Assembly (NCBI RefSeq): GCF_051020955.1
Contig: NW_027476305.1
Coordinates: 62,001-126,000, forward strand
DNA: 64,000 bases
Source of the DNA: Megalopta genalis
Taxonomy: Eukaryota; Arthropoda; Insecta; Hymenoptera; Halictidae
Direction: 5' to 3'
The notes beneath the pieces were generated by a model. That model searched no databases, was not told the origin of the DNA, and was given only the letters and a program-made list of their open reading frames with translations. Positions within the stretch are counted from its first letter, which is position 1. The number at the start of each line of letters is the position of its first letter. Positions 24,311 through 38,130 of the stretch are shown one piece after another. Made by a program: the position numbers and the translations under genes.

Positions 24311-25800
24311 TAAATAATGTATATCACAAGTATTTGTAGCTCAACCATTTGTTTCGCATGGATTTGAAGCTAAACATTCTACATCGCATTGATTTGCTGC
24401 TAAATCATGTGTTTCGCATGTCTTTGAAGCTGGCTCGTTTGTTGCGCATGCAGTTGAATCTAAATAACGTATAACACAAGTATTTGTAGCTAAACAATTT
24501 GTTTCGCATGGATTTGAATCTAAGCCGTGTACTTCGAATTGATTTGAAGGTAAATCATGTGTTATGCATGGATTTGAAGCGAAACTTTCTAAATCGCATT
24601 GATTTGCAGCTAAATCATTTGTTTCGCATGGATTGGAAGCTAACTCGTTTAATTAGTCTGCATTTGAAGCTATATCACTTATACCCAAAGTATTTTAAGC
24701 TAAATCATTGGAACGCATGTATTTGAAGCTAAACCTTCTACTTCGTATTGATTTGAAGCTAAACCATTTGTTTCGCATGGTTTTCAAGCTAAGCCTTCTA
24801 CTTGGCATTAATTGGAAGTTAAATCACGTGTTTTGCATGGATTTGAAGCTAAACCTTCTACATCGCATTGATTTGAAGCTAAATCATGTGTTTCGCATTG
24901 ATTTGAAGCTAACTCGTTTGTTTCGCATGCTGTTGAAGCTAAATCATGTCTTTCACAAGTATTTGAAGATGAACCATTTTAATCGCATTGATTTGAACAC
25001 GAGCCTTCTACTCCGCACTGTTTGGCAGCTAAATAATGTCTTTCGCATGGATTTGAAGCTAAACCTTCTACATCCCATGGATTTGAAGCTAAATCATGTG
25101 TTTGGCATGGATTTGAAGCTAAGCCTACTACTTCGCTTTGATTTGAAGCTAAATCATTTGTTTCACATGGAAATGAAGTTACCTCGTTTGTTCCTTCTGC
25201 TTTTGAAGCTATATCACTTATATCGCAAGTATTTGAAGCTAAACCATGTGTGTCGCATGGATTTGAAGCTGAACCTTCTACTTCGTATTGATTTGAAGCT
25301 TAATCGTGTGTTTCGCATGGAATTGAAGGTACCTCGTTTGTTCCTTCTGCTTTTGAAGCTATATCACTTATGTCGCAAGTATTTGAAGCTAAACCATTTG
25401 TTTCGCATGGATTTGAAGCTAAGCCTTCTACTTCGCATTAATTGGAAGTTAAATCACGTGTTTTGCATGGATTTGAAGCCAAACCTTCTACATCGCATTG
25501 ATTTGCAGCTGAATCATGTGTTTCGCATGGATTTGAAGCTAACTCGTTTGTTTCGCATGCAGTTGTAGCTAAATAATGTATATCACACGTATTTGTAGCT
25601 AAACCATTTGTTTCGCATGGATTTGAAGATAAGCCTTCTACTTCGCATTGATTTGAAGCTAAATCATGTGTTTCGCATGGATTTGAAGTTAACTCGTTTG
25701 TTTCGCATGCAATTGTAGCTAAATAAAGTATATCACAAGTATTTGTAGCTAAACCATTTGTTTCGCATGGATTTGAATCTAAGCCATCTACTTCGCATTG

Positions 25801-26420
25801 ATTTGAAGCTAAATCATTTGTTTCGCATGAAATTGAAGCTACCTCGTTTGTTCCTCCTGCTTTTGAAGCTATATCACTTATATCGCAAGTATTTGAAGCT
25901 GAATCATATGTGTCGCATGGATTTGAAGCTGAACCTACTACATCGCATTGATTTGAAGCTATACCTTCTACTTCCCATTGATTTGAAGCTTAATCATGTG
26001 TTTCGCATGGATTTGAAGTTAACTCGTTTGTTTCGCATGCAGTTGTAGCTAAATAATGTATATCACACGTATCTGTAGCTAAACCATTTGTTTCGCATGG
26101 ATTTGAAGATAAGCCTTCTACTTCGCATTGATTTGAAGCTAAATCATTTGTTTTGCATGGATTTGAATCTAAGCATTGTCCTTCGAATTGATTTGAATCT
26201 AAATCATGTGTTTCGTTCGGATTTGAAGCTAAGCCATCTACATCGCATCGATTTGAAGCTAAATCATTTCTTTCGCTTAGATTTTAAGCTAATTCGTATG
26301 TTTCGTCTGCAGTTGAGGCTATATCACTTATATCGCAAGTATCTGAAGCTAAATCATTTGTATAGCTTGGATTTGAAGCTAAACCTTCTACATAGTATTG
26401 ATTTGAAGCTTAATCATGTG
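25801..26420. repeat. Duplicated segment, copy 1 (spacing 4,770 bp)
   Basis: It matches 30,571-31,190 over about 620 bp, with shared rare variants (GCATGAAATTGAAG, CATTGTCCTTCGAATTG, CGCTTAGATTTTAAG, TATAGCTTGG). The spacing is exactly 159 monomers. Confidence 0.88.
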
Positions 26421-27370
26421 TGTTGCATAGATTTGAAGCTATCTCGTTTCTTTCCCCTGCATTTGAAGCTATATCACTTATATCTCAAGTACCTGATGCT
26501 AAATTATTTGTTTCGCATGGATTTGAAGCTAAGTCATCTAGTTTGCATTGATTGGAAGCTAAATCACGTGTTTTGCATGGATTTGAAGCTGAAACATTTG
26601 ATTCGCATGGATTTGAAGATAAGCATTCTACTTCGTACTGATTTGAAGCTAAATCATGTTTCGCATGGATTTGAAGCTATCTCGTTTGTTTTGCCTGCAT
26701 TAGAAGCTATATCATTTATATCGCAAGTATTTGAAGCTAAATGATTTCTTTCGCATGGATTTGAAGCTCAACCTTCTACATCGCATTGATTTGAAGCTAA
26801 ATCATGTGTTTCGCGTGGACTTGAAGCTAACTCGTTGCTTTCGCATGCATTTGAAGCTGTATCCCTTATATTTGCAAGTATTTGAAGCTAAATCATTCGT
26901 ATCGCATGGAATTGAAGCTTAGCCTTCTACTTCGCATTGATGTGAAACTAAATCATGTGTTTCGCATGGATTTGAAGCTAACTCGTTTGTTTCGCATGCA
27001 GTTGTAGCTAAATAATGTATATCACAAGTATTTGTAGCTAAACCATTTGTTTCGCATGGATTTGAGGCTAAGCCTTCTACTTCGCATTCATTTGAAGCTA
27101 AATCATTTGTTTCGCATGGATTTGAAGCTAAACCTTCTACATAGCATTGATTTGAAGCTTAATCATGTGTTACCCTTGGATATGAAGCTAAATCATGTGT
27201 TTCGCGCGGATGTGAAGCCAACTCGTTTGTTTCGCATGCATTTGAAGCTATATAACTTATATCGCAAGTATTTGAAGCTAAATCATTTAATTCGCGCAGA
27301 TTTGAAACTAAACCTTCCACTTCGCATTGATTTGAAGCTCAATCATGTGTTTCGCATGGATTCGAAGCTA

Positions 27371-29265
27371 ACTCGTTTGTTTCGCCTGCATTTGAAGCTA
27401 TGTCACTTATATCGCAAGTATTTGAAGCTGAATAATTAGCGTCGCTTGGATTTGAAGCTAAGCCTTCTACTTCGAATTGATTTGAAGTTAAACCATGTGT
27501 TTCGCATGAATTTGAAGATAAATCATGTGATTCGCATGGATTTGAAACTAACCCTTCCACTTCGCATTGATTTGAAGCTAAATCATGTGTTTCACATGGA
27601 TTTGTAGCTAACCCGTTTGTTTCGTCAGCATTTGTAGCTATATCACTTATATCGCAAGCATGTGAAGGTAAATCATTCATTTCGCATTGTTTTGAAGCCG
27701 AGCATTCTACTTCGCATTGATTTGGAGCTAAGTCATGTGTTTCGCTTGGATTTGAAGCTAACTCGTTTGTTTCGCATGCAGTTGAAGCTAAATCATGTTT
27801 ATCACAAATATTTGAGGCTAAACAATTTCTTTAGCGTGGATTTGAACCCAAACTTCTACTTCGCATTGATTTGAAACTAAGTCATGTGTTTCGCATTGAT
27901 TTGAAGCTAACTCGTTTGTTTCGCATGCAGTTGAAGCTATATAATTTATATCGCAGGTATTTGAAGCTAAATCATTTGTGTCGCATGCATTTGACGCTTA
28001 ATCATGTTTTTTGCATGGATTTGACCCTAACTCGCTTGTGTCGCCTGCATTTGAAGCTATTTCATTTATATCGCAAGTATTTGAAGCGAATCCATTTGTT
28101 TCGCATGGATTTGAAGCCAAGCCTTCTACTTCGCATTGATTTGAAGCTCAATCATGTGTTTCGCATGGATTCGAAGGTAACTCGTTTGTTTCGCATGCAG
28201 TTGAAGCTAAATCATGTTTATCACAAATATTTGAGGCTAAACCATTTCTTTCGCGTGGATTTCAACCTAAACTTCTACTTCGCATTGATTTGAAACTAAG
28301 TCATCTGTTTCGCATGGATTTGAAGCTAACTCGTTTGTTTCGCCTGCATTTGAAGCTATATAATTTATATCGCAGGTATTTGAAGCTAAATCATTTGTGT
28401 CGCATGCATTTGACGCTTAATCATGTTTTTTGCATGGATTTGACGCTAGCTCGCTTGTGTCGCCGGCATTTGAAGCTATTTCATTTATATCGCAAGTATT
28501 TGAAGCGAATCCATTTGTTTCGCATGGATTTGAAGCCAAGCCTTCTACTTCGCATTGATTTGAAGCTATATCATGTGTTTCGAATGGTTCTTGCAGCAAA
28601 CTCGTTTGATTCGTCTGCATTTGTATCTATATCACTTATACGGCAAGTATCTGATGCTAAATCGTTTGTTTTGCTTGGATTTGAAGCTAAGCCTTCTACG
28701 TCGCATTGATTTGCAGCTACATCATTTGTATCGCATGGATTTGAAGCTAACTCGCTTGTGTCGCCGGCATTTGAAGCTATTTCATGTATATCGCAAGTAT
28801 TTGAAGCGAATCAATTTGTTTCGCATGGATTTGAAGCTAACTCATTTTTCTCTCCTGCATTTGAAGCTATATCACTTATATCGCTAGTATCTGAACCAAA
28901 ATCATTGGTTTCGCGTGGGTTTGTAGCTAAACCTTCTACATCGCATTGATTTGAACCTAAATTATGTGTTTCGCTTGGATTTTGAAGCTAACTCGTTTGA
29001 TTCGTCTGCATTTGAATCTATATCACTTATATCCCAAGTGTTTGAAGCTAAATCATTTGTTTCGCATGGATTTGAAGCTAAAGCTTCTACATAGCATTGA
29101 TTTGAAGCTAAACCTTCTACATCGCATTGGTTTGCAGCTAAATCATGTGTTTCGCAAGGATTTGAAGCTAACTCGTTCATTGCGCATGTAGTTAAATCTA
29201 AATAACGTAGATCACAAGTATTTGTAGCTAAACCATTTGTTTCGCATGGATTTGAAGCTAAACCT
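27371..29265. repeat. 1.9-kb duplicated segment, copy 1 (spacing 3,871 bp)
   Basis: It matches 31,242-33,136 with few differences. It contains two 419-bp tandem subunits, a GGTTCTTGCAGCAAACTC monomer and the CTGAACCAAAATCATTGG monomer. The left flank of copy 1 (27,165-27,370) also matches copy 2 after removal of about 150 bp. Confidence 0.92.
27761..28598. repeat. 419-bp tandem doublet (27,761-28,179 and 28,180-28,598)
   Basis: Two consecutive units of 14 monomers minus one base. Each carries its own one-base deletion in AAACTTCTACTTCGC (the usual form is AAACCTTCTAC), so each unit shifts every reading frame by one. The doublet is repeated at 31,632-32,469 within the 1.9-kb duplicate. Confidence 0.9.
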
Positions 29266-30570
29266 TCTACATCTTATTTATTTGAACCTAAATAATTTGA
29301 TTCGCATGGATTTGAAGCTAAGCCTTCTACTTCGCATTGATTTGAAGCTAAATCATGTGTTTCGCATGGATCTTAAGCTAACTCATTCGTTTCGCCTGTA
29401 TTTGAAGCTATATCACTTATATCGCAAGTATTTGAAGCTAAATCATTTGTTTCGCTTGGATTAGAAGATAAACCTTCTACATAGCATTGATTTGAAGCTT
29501 AATCATGTGTTTCCCTTGGATATGAATCTAAATCATGTGTTTCGCGCGGATGTGAAGCTAACTCGTTTGTTTCGCATGCATTTGAAGCTGTATCCCTCAT
29601 ATTCGCAAGTATTTGAAACTAAATCTTTCGTTTCGCATGGATTTGAAGCTAAACCTTCTACATCGCATTGACTTGCAGCTTAATCATGTGTTTTGCATGG
29701 ATTTTAAGCTAACTCCTTTGTTTCGCCTGCATTTGATGCTATTCCATTTATACCACAAGTATTTGAAGATAAATCATTCGTTTGGCATGGATTTGAGGCT
29801 AAGCCTTCTACTTCGCATTCATTTGAAGCTAAATCATTTGTTTCGCATGGATTTGAACCCAAGCCTTGTCCTTTGAATTGATTTGAAGCTAAATCATGTG
29901 TTTCGTATGCATTTGAAGCTAAACCTTCTACTTCGCATTGATTTTAAGCTAAATCATTTGTTTCGCATCGAATTGAAGCTACCTCGTTTGTTCCTCCTGC
30001 TTTTGAAGCTATATCACTTATACCGCATGGATTTGAAGCTGAACCTAACACATCGCATTGATTTGAAGCTAAATCCTGTGTGTCGCATGGATTTGAAGCC
30101 AAACCTTCTACATCGCATTGATTTGCAGCTAAATCATATGTTTCGCATGGATTTGAAGCTAACTTGTTCGTTTCGCCTGTATTTGAAGCTAGATCACTTA
30201 TATCGCAAGTATTTGAAGCTAAATCATGTGTTTCGCTTGGATTTGAAGCTAAACCTCCTGCATCGCATTGATTTGAAGCTAAATCGTGTGTTTCGCATGG
30301 AATTGAATCTACCTCGTTTGTTCCTCCAGCTTTTGAAGCTATATAACTTATATCGCAAGTATTTGAAGCTTAATCATATGTGTCGCATGGATTTGAAGCT
30401 GAACCATCTACATCGCATTCATTTGAAGCTAAATCTTGTGTATCGCATGGATTTGAAACTAACTCGTTCGTTGCGCATGCAGTTAAATCTAAATAACTTA
30501 TATCACAAGTATTTGAAGCTAAACCATTTGTGTCGCTTGTATTTGAAGCTAAGCCTTCTACTTCGCATTG

Positions 30571-31190
30571 ATTTGAAGCTAAATCATTTGTTTCGCATGA
30601 AATTGAAGCTACCTCGTTTGTTCCTCCTGCTTTTGAAGCTATATCACTTATATCGCAAGTATTTGAAGCTGAATCATATGTGTCGCACGGATTTGAAGCT
30701 GAACCTACTACATCGCATTGATTTGAAGCTATACCTTCTACTTCCCATTGATTTGAAGCTTAATCATGTGTTTCGCATGGATTTGAAGTTAACTCGTTTG
30801 TTTCGCATGCAGTTGTAGCTAAATAATGTATATCACACGTATCTGTAGCTAAACAATTTGTTTCGCATGGATTTGAAGATAAGCCTTCTACTTCGCATTG
30901 ATTTGAAGCTAAATCATTTGTTTTGCATGGATTTGAATCTAAGCATTGTCCTTCGAATTGATTTGAATCTAAATCATGTGTTTCGTTTGGATTTGAAGCT
31001 AAGCCATCTACATCGCATCGATTTGAAGCTAAATCATTTCTTTCGCTTAGATTTTAAGCTAATTCGTATGTTTCGTCTGCAGTTGAGGCTATATCACTTA
31101 TATCGCAAGTATCTGAAGCTAAATCATTTGTATAGCTTGGATTTGAAGCTAAACCTTCTACATAGAATTGATTTGAAGCTTAATCATGTG
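30571..31190. repeat. Duplicated segment, copy 2 (spacing 4,770 bp)
   Basis: This is the partner of 25,801-26,420. At its right end it joins directly to material homologous to 27,165 onward, whereas copy 1 is followed by unrelated monomers, so a deletion or recombination junction lies near 31,190. Confidence 0.85.
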
Positions 31191-31241
31191 TTACCCTTGG
31201 ATATGAAGCTAAATCATGTGTTTCGCGCGGATGTGAAGCTA

Positions 31242-33136
31242 ACTCGTTTGTTTCGCCTGCATTTGAAGCTATGTCACTTATATCGCAAGTATTTGAAGCT
31301 GAATAATTAGCGTCGCTTGGATTTGAAGCTAAGCCTTCTACTTCGAATTGATTTGAAGTTAAACCATGTGTTTCGCATGAATTTGAAGATAAATCATGTG
31401 ATTCGCATGGATTTGAAACTAACCCTTCCACTTCGCATTGATTTGAAGCTAAATCATGTGTTTCACATGGATTTGTAGCTAACCCGTTTGTTTCGTCAGC
31501 ATTTGTAGCTATATCACTTATATCGCAAGCATGTGAAGGTAAATCATTCATTTCGCATTGTTTTGAAGCCGAGCATTCTACTTCGCATTGATTTGGAGCT
31601 AAGTCATGTGTTTCGCTTGGATTTGAAGCTAACTCGTTTGTTTCGCATGAAGTTGAAGCTAAATCATGTTTATCACAAATATTTGAGGCTAAACAATTTC
31701 TTTAGCGTGGATTTGAAACTAAACTTCTACTTCGCATTGATTTGAAACTAAGTCATGTGTTTCGCATTGATTTGAAGCTAACTCGTTTGTTTCGCATGCA
31801 GTTGAAGCTATATAATTTATATCGCAGGTATTTGAAGCTAAATCATTTGTGTCGCATGCATTTGACGCTTAATCATGATTTTTGCATGGATTTGACCCTA
31901 ACTCGCTTATGTCGCCTGCATTTGAAGCTATTTCATTTATATCGCAAGTATTTGAAGCGAATCCATTTGTTTTGCATGGATTTGAAGCCAAGCCTTCTAC
32001 TTCGCATTGATTTGAAGCTCAATCATGTGTTTCGCATGGATTCGAAGGTAACTCGTTTGTTTCGCATGCAGTTGAAGCTAAATCATGTTTATCACAAATA
32101 TTTGAGGCTAAACCATTTCTTTCGCGTGGATTTCAACCTACACTTCTACATCGCATTGATTTGAAACTAAGTCATCTGTTTCGCATGGATTTGAAGCTAA
32201 CTCGTTTGTTTCGCCTGCATTTGAAGCTATATAATTTATATCGCAGGTATTTGAAGCTAAATCATTTGTGTCGCATGCATTTGACGCTTAATCATGTTTT
32301 TTGCATGGATTTGACGCTAGCTCGCTTGTGTCGCCGGCATTTGAAGCTATTTCATTTATATCGCAAGTATTTGAAGCGAATCCATTTGTTTCGCATGGAT
32401 TTGAAGCCAAGCCTTCTACTTCGCATTGATTTGAAGCTATATCATGTGTTTCGAATGGTTCTTGCAGCAAACTCGTTTGATTCGTCTGCATTTGTATCTA
32501 TATCACTTATACCGCAAGTATCTGATGCTAAATCGTTTGTTTTGCTTGGATTTGAAGCTAAGCCTTCTACGTCGCATTGATTTGCAGCTACATCATTTGT
32601 ATCGCATGGATTTGAAGCTAACTCGCTTGTGTCGCCGGCATTTGAAGCTATTTCATTTATATCGCAAGTATTTGAAGCGAATCAATTTGTTTCGCATGGA
32701 TTTGAAGCTAACTCATTTTTCTCTCCTGCATTTGAAGCTATATCACTTATATCGCAAGTATCTGAACCAAAATCATTGGTTTCGCGTGGGTTTGTAGCTA
32801 AACCTTCTACATCGCATTGATTTGAACCTAAATTATGTGTTTCGCTTGGATTTTGAAGCTAACTCGTTTGATTCGTCTGCATTTGAATCTATATCACTTA
32901 TATCCCAAGTGTTTGAAGCTAAATCATTTGTTTCGCATGGATTTGAAGCTAAAGCTTCTACATAGCATTGATTTGAAGCTAAACCTTCTACATCGCATTG
33001 GTTTGCAGCTAAATCATGTGTTTCGCAAGGATTTGAAGCTAACTCGTTCGTTGCGCATGCAGTTAAATCTAAATAACATATATCACAAGTATTTGAAGCT
33101 AAACCATTTGTTTCGCATGGATTTGAAGCTAAGTCT
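31242..33136. repeat. 1.9-kb duplicated segment, copy 2 (spacing 3,871 bp)
   Basis: This is the second copy of 27,371-29,265. Differences include TCGCATGAAGTTG for TCGCATGCAGTTG near 31,650 and ATTTGAAACTAAAC for ATTTGAACCCAAAC near 31,720. After about 33,136 it continues into the AAGTCTTCTACTTCCCAG monomers that also occur at 36,800. Confidence 0.92.
31632..32469. repeat. 419-bp tandem doublet, second occurrence
   Basis: Units 31,632-32,050 and 32,051-32,469 correspond to the doublet at 27,761 shifted by 3,871 bp. This shows that the 419-bp duplication is older than the 1.9-kb duplication. Confidence 0.9.
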
Positions 33137-34119
33137 TCTACTTCCCAGTAATTGGAAGCTAAAACAAGTGTTTCGCATGGATTTGAAGCTAAGCCTACTA
33201 CTTCGCATTGAATTGAAGCTAAATCATTTGTTTCGCATGGAATTGAAGCTACCTCGTTTTTTCCTTCTGCTTTTGAAGCTATATCACTTATATCGCATGG
33301 ATTTGAAGCTAAACCATATGCGTCGCATGGATTTGAAGCTAAGCCTTCTACTTCGCATTGATTTGAAGCTAAATCACTTGTTTCGCATGGATTTGAAGCT
33401 AAACCTTCTACATCGCATTCATTTGAAGCTAAATCATGTGTTTCGCGTGGATTTGAAGGTAACTCGTTTGTTTCGCATGCAGTTGAAGCTATATCACCTA
33501 TATCCCAAGTGTTTGAAGCTCAATCATTAGTTTCGCATGGATTTGAAGCTAAACCTTCTACATCGCATTGATTTGAAGCTAAATCATGTGTTTCGCGTGG
33601 TTTTGAAGGTAACACGTTTGTTTCGCATGCAGTTGATGCTATATCACCTATATCCCAAGTGTTTGAAGCTCAATCATTTGTTTCGCATGGATTTGAAGCT
33701 ATTTCATTTATATCGCAAGTATTTGATGGTAACTCATTTATTTCGCATGGGTTTGAAGCTAAGCCTTCTACTTCGCAATGATTTGAAGCTAACTCATGTG
33801 ATTCGCTTGGTTTTGAAGCTGACTCGTTTGTTGCGCATGCAGTTGAATCTAAATAACGTATATCACAAGTAATTGTAGCTAAACAATTTGTTTCGCATGG
33901 ATTTGAATTTAAGCCGTGTACTTCGAATTGATTTGAAGGTAAATCATGTATTTCGCATGGATTTGAATCTAAACCTTTTACATCGCATTGATTTGACGCT
34001 AAATCATGTGTTTCTCTTGGATTTAAAGCTAAATCATGTATTTCGCATGGATTAGAAGCTAACTCGTTTGTGTCGCCAGCATTTCAAGCTATATCATTTA
34101 TATCGCAAGTATTTGATGT

Positions 34120-35022
34120 TCAATCAGTTGTGTCGCATGGATTTGAAGCTAAGCCTTCTGCTTCGCATTGATGTGAAGCTAAATTATCTGTTTCGCATGG
34201 ATTTGAAGCTAACTCGTTTGTTTCCCCTGCAGTTGAAACTATATCACTTATGTCGCAAGTATTTGAAGCTAAATCATTTGATTCGCATGGATTTGAAGCT
34301 AAGCCTTCTACTTTGCATTGAATTGAAGGTAAATCATGTGTTTCCCTTGGATTTGAAGCCAACTCGTTTGCTTCGCATGCAGTTGAAGCTAAATCATGTT
34401 TATCACAAGTATCTGAACCTAAATCATTTGTTTCGCATGGATTTGGAGCTAACTGGATTGTTTCTCCTGCATTTGTAGCTATAACACTTATATCGCAAGT
34501 ATCTGAACGTAAATCATTTTCTTCGCATGGATTTGATGCTAAGCCTTGTACTTCGCACTGATTTGAAGCTAAACCATTTGATTCGCATGGATTTGAAGCT
34601 AAGCCTTCTACTTTGCATTGAATTGAAGCTAAATCATGTGTTTCCCTTGGATTTGAAGCCAACTCGTTTGTTTCGCATACAGTTGAAGCTAATTCATGAT
34701 TATCACAAGTATCCGAATCTAACCCATTTGTTTCGCAAGAATATGAAGCAAAACCATGTGTTTCACATGAATTTGAATCTAAATCATGTGTTTCACATGG
34801 ATTTGTAGCTAACTCGTTTGCTTCGCACGCAGTTGAAGTGTATTCATGTATTTCACAAGTATTTGAAGCCGAACCATTTGATTCGCATGGATTTGAAGGT
34901 AAGCCTTCTACTTCGCACTGATTTGAAGCTAAATCATGTGTTTCGCTCGGATGTGAAGCTAAGCCTCCTACTTTGTATTGAATTGAAGCTAAATCATGTG
35001 TTTCCCTTGGATTTGAAGCCAA
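34120..35022 (-). other. Longest minus-strand open frame (300 codons); possible relic frame, not called as a gene
   Basis: The translation is a hydrophilic decapeptide series (LASNPCETHD, LASNQCEVEG, LASNTCDISD), with a cysteine about every ten residues and conserved A, S/T, N and acidic positions. It begins at a Met that arises by substitution within a repeat. There is no signal peptide, no unique domain, and no non-repeat start or end. Among the six frames this one has the pattern of variation most like a protein: differences concentrate at third codon positions, and D/E and N synonyms alternate. It is still closed by GCTTAA or CATTAATT monomers and by one-base indels elsewhere, so I treat it as at most a fossil frame. 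I recognise no family. Confidence 0.4.
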
Positions 35023-35310
35023 CTCGTTTGTTTCGCATGCAGTTGAAGCTAAATCATGTTTATCACAAGTATCTGAATCTAACCCGTTTGTTTCGCAAGA
35101 ATATGAAGCTAAACCATGTGTTTCGCATGAATTTGAATCTAAATCATGTGTTTCACGTGGTTTTGTAGCTAACTCGTTTGCTTCGCATGCAGTTGAAGTT
35201 TAATCATGTATTTCACAAGTATTTGAAGCCGAACCATTTGATTCGCATGGATTTGAAGGTAAGCCTTCTACTTCGCACTGATTTGAACCTAAATCATGTG
35301 TTTCGCTTGG
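34291..35310. repeat. Alternative 12-monomer cycle in a distinct subdomain
   Basis: A run beginning CCTTCTACTTTGCATTGAAT and continuing with CCCTTGGATTTGAAGCC and ATCACAAGTATCTGAA starts near 34,300, 34,600 and 34,960, spacings of about 300 and 360 bp. Bases 34,591-34,940 and 34,951-35,300 are a clear 360-bp doublet (CGAACCATTTGATTCGC at 34,871 and 35,231). The monomer order differs from the reference cycle at 46,791 and lacks the CCTCCAGC version. It also contains few minus-frame stops. Confidence 0.8.
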
Positions 35311-36540
35311 ATTTGAAGCTAATTCGTTTGTTTCGCATGCAGTTGAAGCTAAATCATGTATATCCGAAGTATTTGGAGCGAAACCATTTGATTCGCATGG
35401 ATTTGAAGCTAAACCTTATACATCGCATTGATTTGAAGCTAAATCATGTGTTTCACATGGATTTGAAGCTAACTCGTGTGTTTCGCATGCAGTTGTAGCT
35501 TAATAATGTATATCACAAGTATTTGTAGCTAAACCATTTGTTTCGCATGGATTTGAAGCTAAGCCATCTACTTCGCATTGATTTGAATCCAATTCATTTG
35601 TGTGGCATAGATTTGAAACTAATTCTTCTACTTCGCATTGATATGATGCTAAATCATGTGCTTCACATGGATTTGAAGCTAACCCGTTTGTTTCGCATGC
35701 AGTCGAAGTCGAATCATGAATATCACAAGTATTTGAAGATAAACCAGTTGCTTCGCATTGATTTGAAGCTAAGTCTTCTACTTCGCATTGATTTGAACTT
35801 AAATCATGTGTTTCCCTTGGATTTGAAGCTAAATCATGTGCGTCGCATGGATTTGAAGCTAAGCCTTCTACATCGCATTGATTTGAAGCTAAATAATTTG
35901 TTTCGCATGGATTTGAAGCTAACTCGTTTTTTTCCGCCTGCATTTGAAGCTATATCATGTATATCACAAGTATTTGAAGCTAAATCATTTGATTCGCATG
36001 GATTTGAAGCTAAACCTTCTACATCGCATTGATTTGAAGCTAAATCATGTGTTTCGCATGGATTTGAAGCTAACTCGTTTGTTTCGCATGCAGTTGAAGC
36101 TAAATCAAGTCTTTCACAAGCATTTGAAGATGAACCATTTGAATCCCATGGATTTGAACCTGAGCCTCCTACTTCGCACTGATTTGCAGCTAAATAATAT
36201 GTTTCGCATGGATTTGAAGCTAACTCGTTCGTTATGCATGCAGTTGTAGCTAAATAATGTATATCACAAGTATTCATAGCTAAACCGTTTGTTTCGCATG
36301 GATTTGAAGCTAAACCTTCTACATCGCATTGATTTGAAGCTAAACCTTCTACATTCTATTGATCTGAAGCTAAACCTTCTAACTCTTATTGATTTGAAGC
36401 TAAACCTTCTACATCGCATTGATTTGAAGCTAAATCGAGTGTTTCGCATGGATTTGAAGCTAACTCGTTTTTTCGCATGCAGTTGTAGATAAATAATGTA
36501 TATCACAAGTATTTGTAGCTAAACCATTTGTTTCGCATGG

Positions 36541-38130
36541 ATTTGAAGCTAAACCTTCTACTTCGTATTGATTTGCAGCTAAATCATTTGTTTCGCCTGG
36601 TATTGAAGCAACCTCGTTTGTTCCTCCTGCTTTTGAAGCTACATCACTTATATCGCATGGATTTGAAGCTGAACCTACTACATCGCATTGATTTGAAGCT
36701 AAATCTTGTGTATCGCATGGATTTGAAGCTAACTCGTTCGTTGCGCATGCAGTTAAATCTAAATAACATATATCACAAGTATTTGAAGCTAAACCATTTG
36801 TTTCGCATGGATTTGAAGCTAAGTCTTCTACTTCCCAGTAATTGGAAGCTAAAACAAGTGTTTCGCATGGATTTGAAGCTAAGCCTACTACTTCGCATTG
36901 AATGGAAGCTAAATCATTTGTTTCGCATGGAATTGAAGCTACCTCGTTTTTTCCTTCTGCTTTTGAAGCTATATCACTTATATCGCATGGATTTGAAGCT
37001 GAACCTAGTACATCGTATTGATTTGAAGCTAAATCATTAGTATCGCATGGATTTGAAGCGAAACCTTATAGATCGCATTGATTTGAAGCTATATCATGTG
37101 TTTCGCATGGATTTGAAGCTAACTCGTTTGTTTCGCATGCAGTTGTAGCTAAATAATGTATATCACAAGTATTTGTAGCTAAACCATTTGTTTCGCATGG
37201 ATTTGAAGCTAAGCCATCTACTTCGCATTGATTTGAAGCTAAATCATTTGTTTCGCATGGAATTGAAGCTAAATCATGTGTTTTGCATGGATTTGAAGCT
37301 AACTCGTTTGTTTCGCCTGCATTTGAAGCTATTTCATTTATACCGCAAGTATTTGAAGCTAAATCAATCGTTTGGCATGGATTTGAAGCTAAGCCTTCTA
37401 CTTCGCTTTGATTCAAAGACGAATCATGTGTTTCGCATGGATTTGAAGCTAAACCGTCTACATCGCATTGATTTGAAGCTAAATCAAGTTTTTGGCATGG
37501 ATTTGAAGCTAACTCGTTTGTTTCGCATGCAGTTGAAGCTAAATCATGTCTTTCACAAGTATTTGAAGATGAACCATTTGAATCGCATGGATTTGAACCT
37601 GAGCCTTCTACTTCGCACTGATTTGCAGTTAAATAATATGATTCGCATGGATTTGAATCTAACTTGTTCGTTTTGCATGCAGTTGTAGATAAATAATGTA
37701 TATCACAAGTATTTGTATCTAAACCATTTGTTTCGCATGGATTTGAAGCTAAACCTTCTACTTCGTATTGATTTGCAGCTAAATCATTTGTTTCGAATGG
37801 TATTGAAGCTACCTCGTTTGTTCCTCCTGCTTTTGAAGCTATATCACTTATATCGCATGGATTTGAAGCTGAACCTACTACATCGTATTGATTTGAACTT
37901 AAATCATTAGTATCGCATGGATTTGAAGCGAAACCTTATAGATCGCATTGATTTGAAGCTATATCATGTGTTTCGCATGGATTTGAAGCTAACTCGTTTG
38001 TTTCGCATGCAGTTGTAGCTAAATAATGTATATCACAAGTATTTGTAGCTAAACCATTTGTTTCGCATGGATTTGAAGCTAAGCCATCTACTTCGCATTG
38101 ATTTGAAGCTACATCATTTGTTTCTCATGG
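36541..38130. repeat. 1.83-kb doublet, copy 1
   Basis: It matches 38,372-39,931. The offset is 1,831 bp up to about 36,690 and 1,801 bp after that, because copy 2 lacks exactly one monomer (the ATCTTGTGTATCGC unit). Shared markers are TTCCCAGTAATTGG, AAACAAGTG, TTATAGATCGC and ATTCAAAGACGAATC. A sub-repeat of about 870 bp occurs inside (the CATTAGTATCGC monomer at 37,040 and 37,910). Confidence 0.9.
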
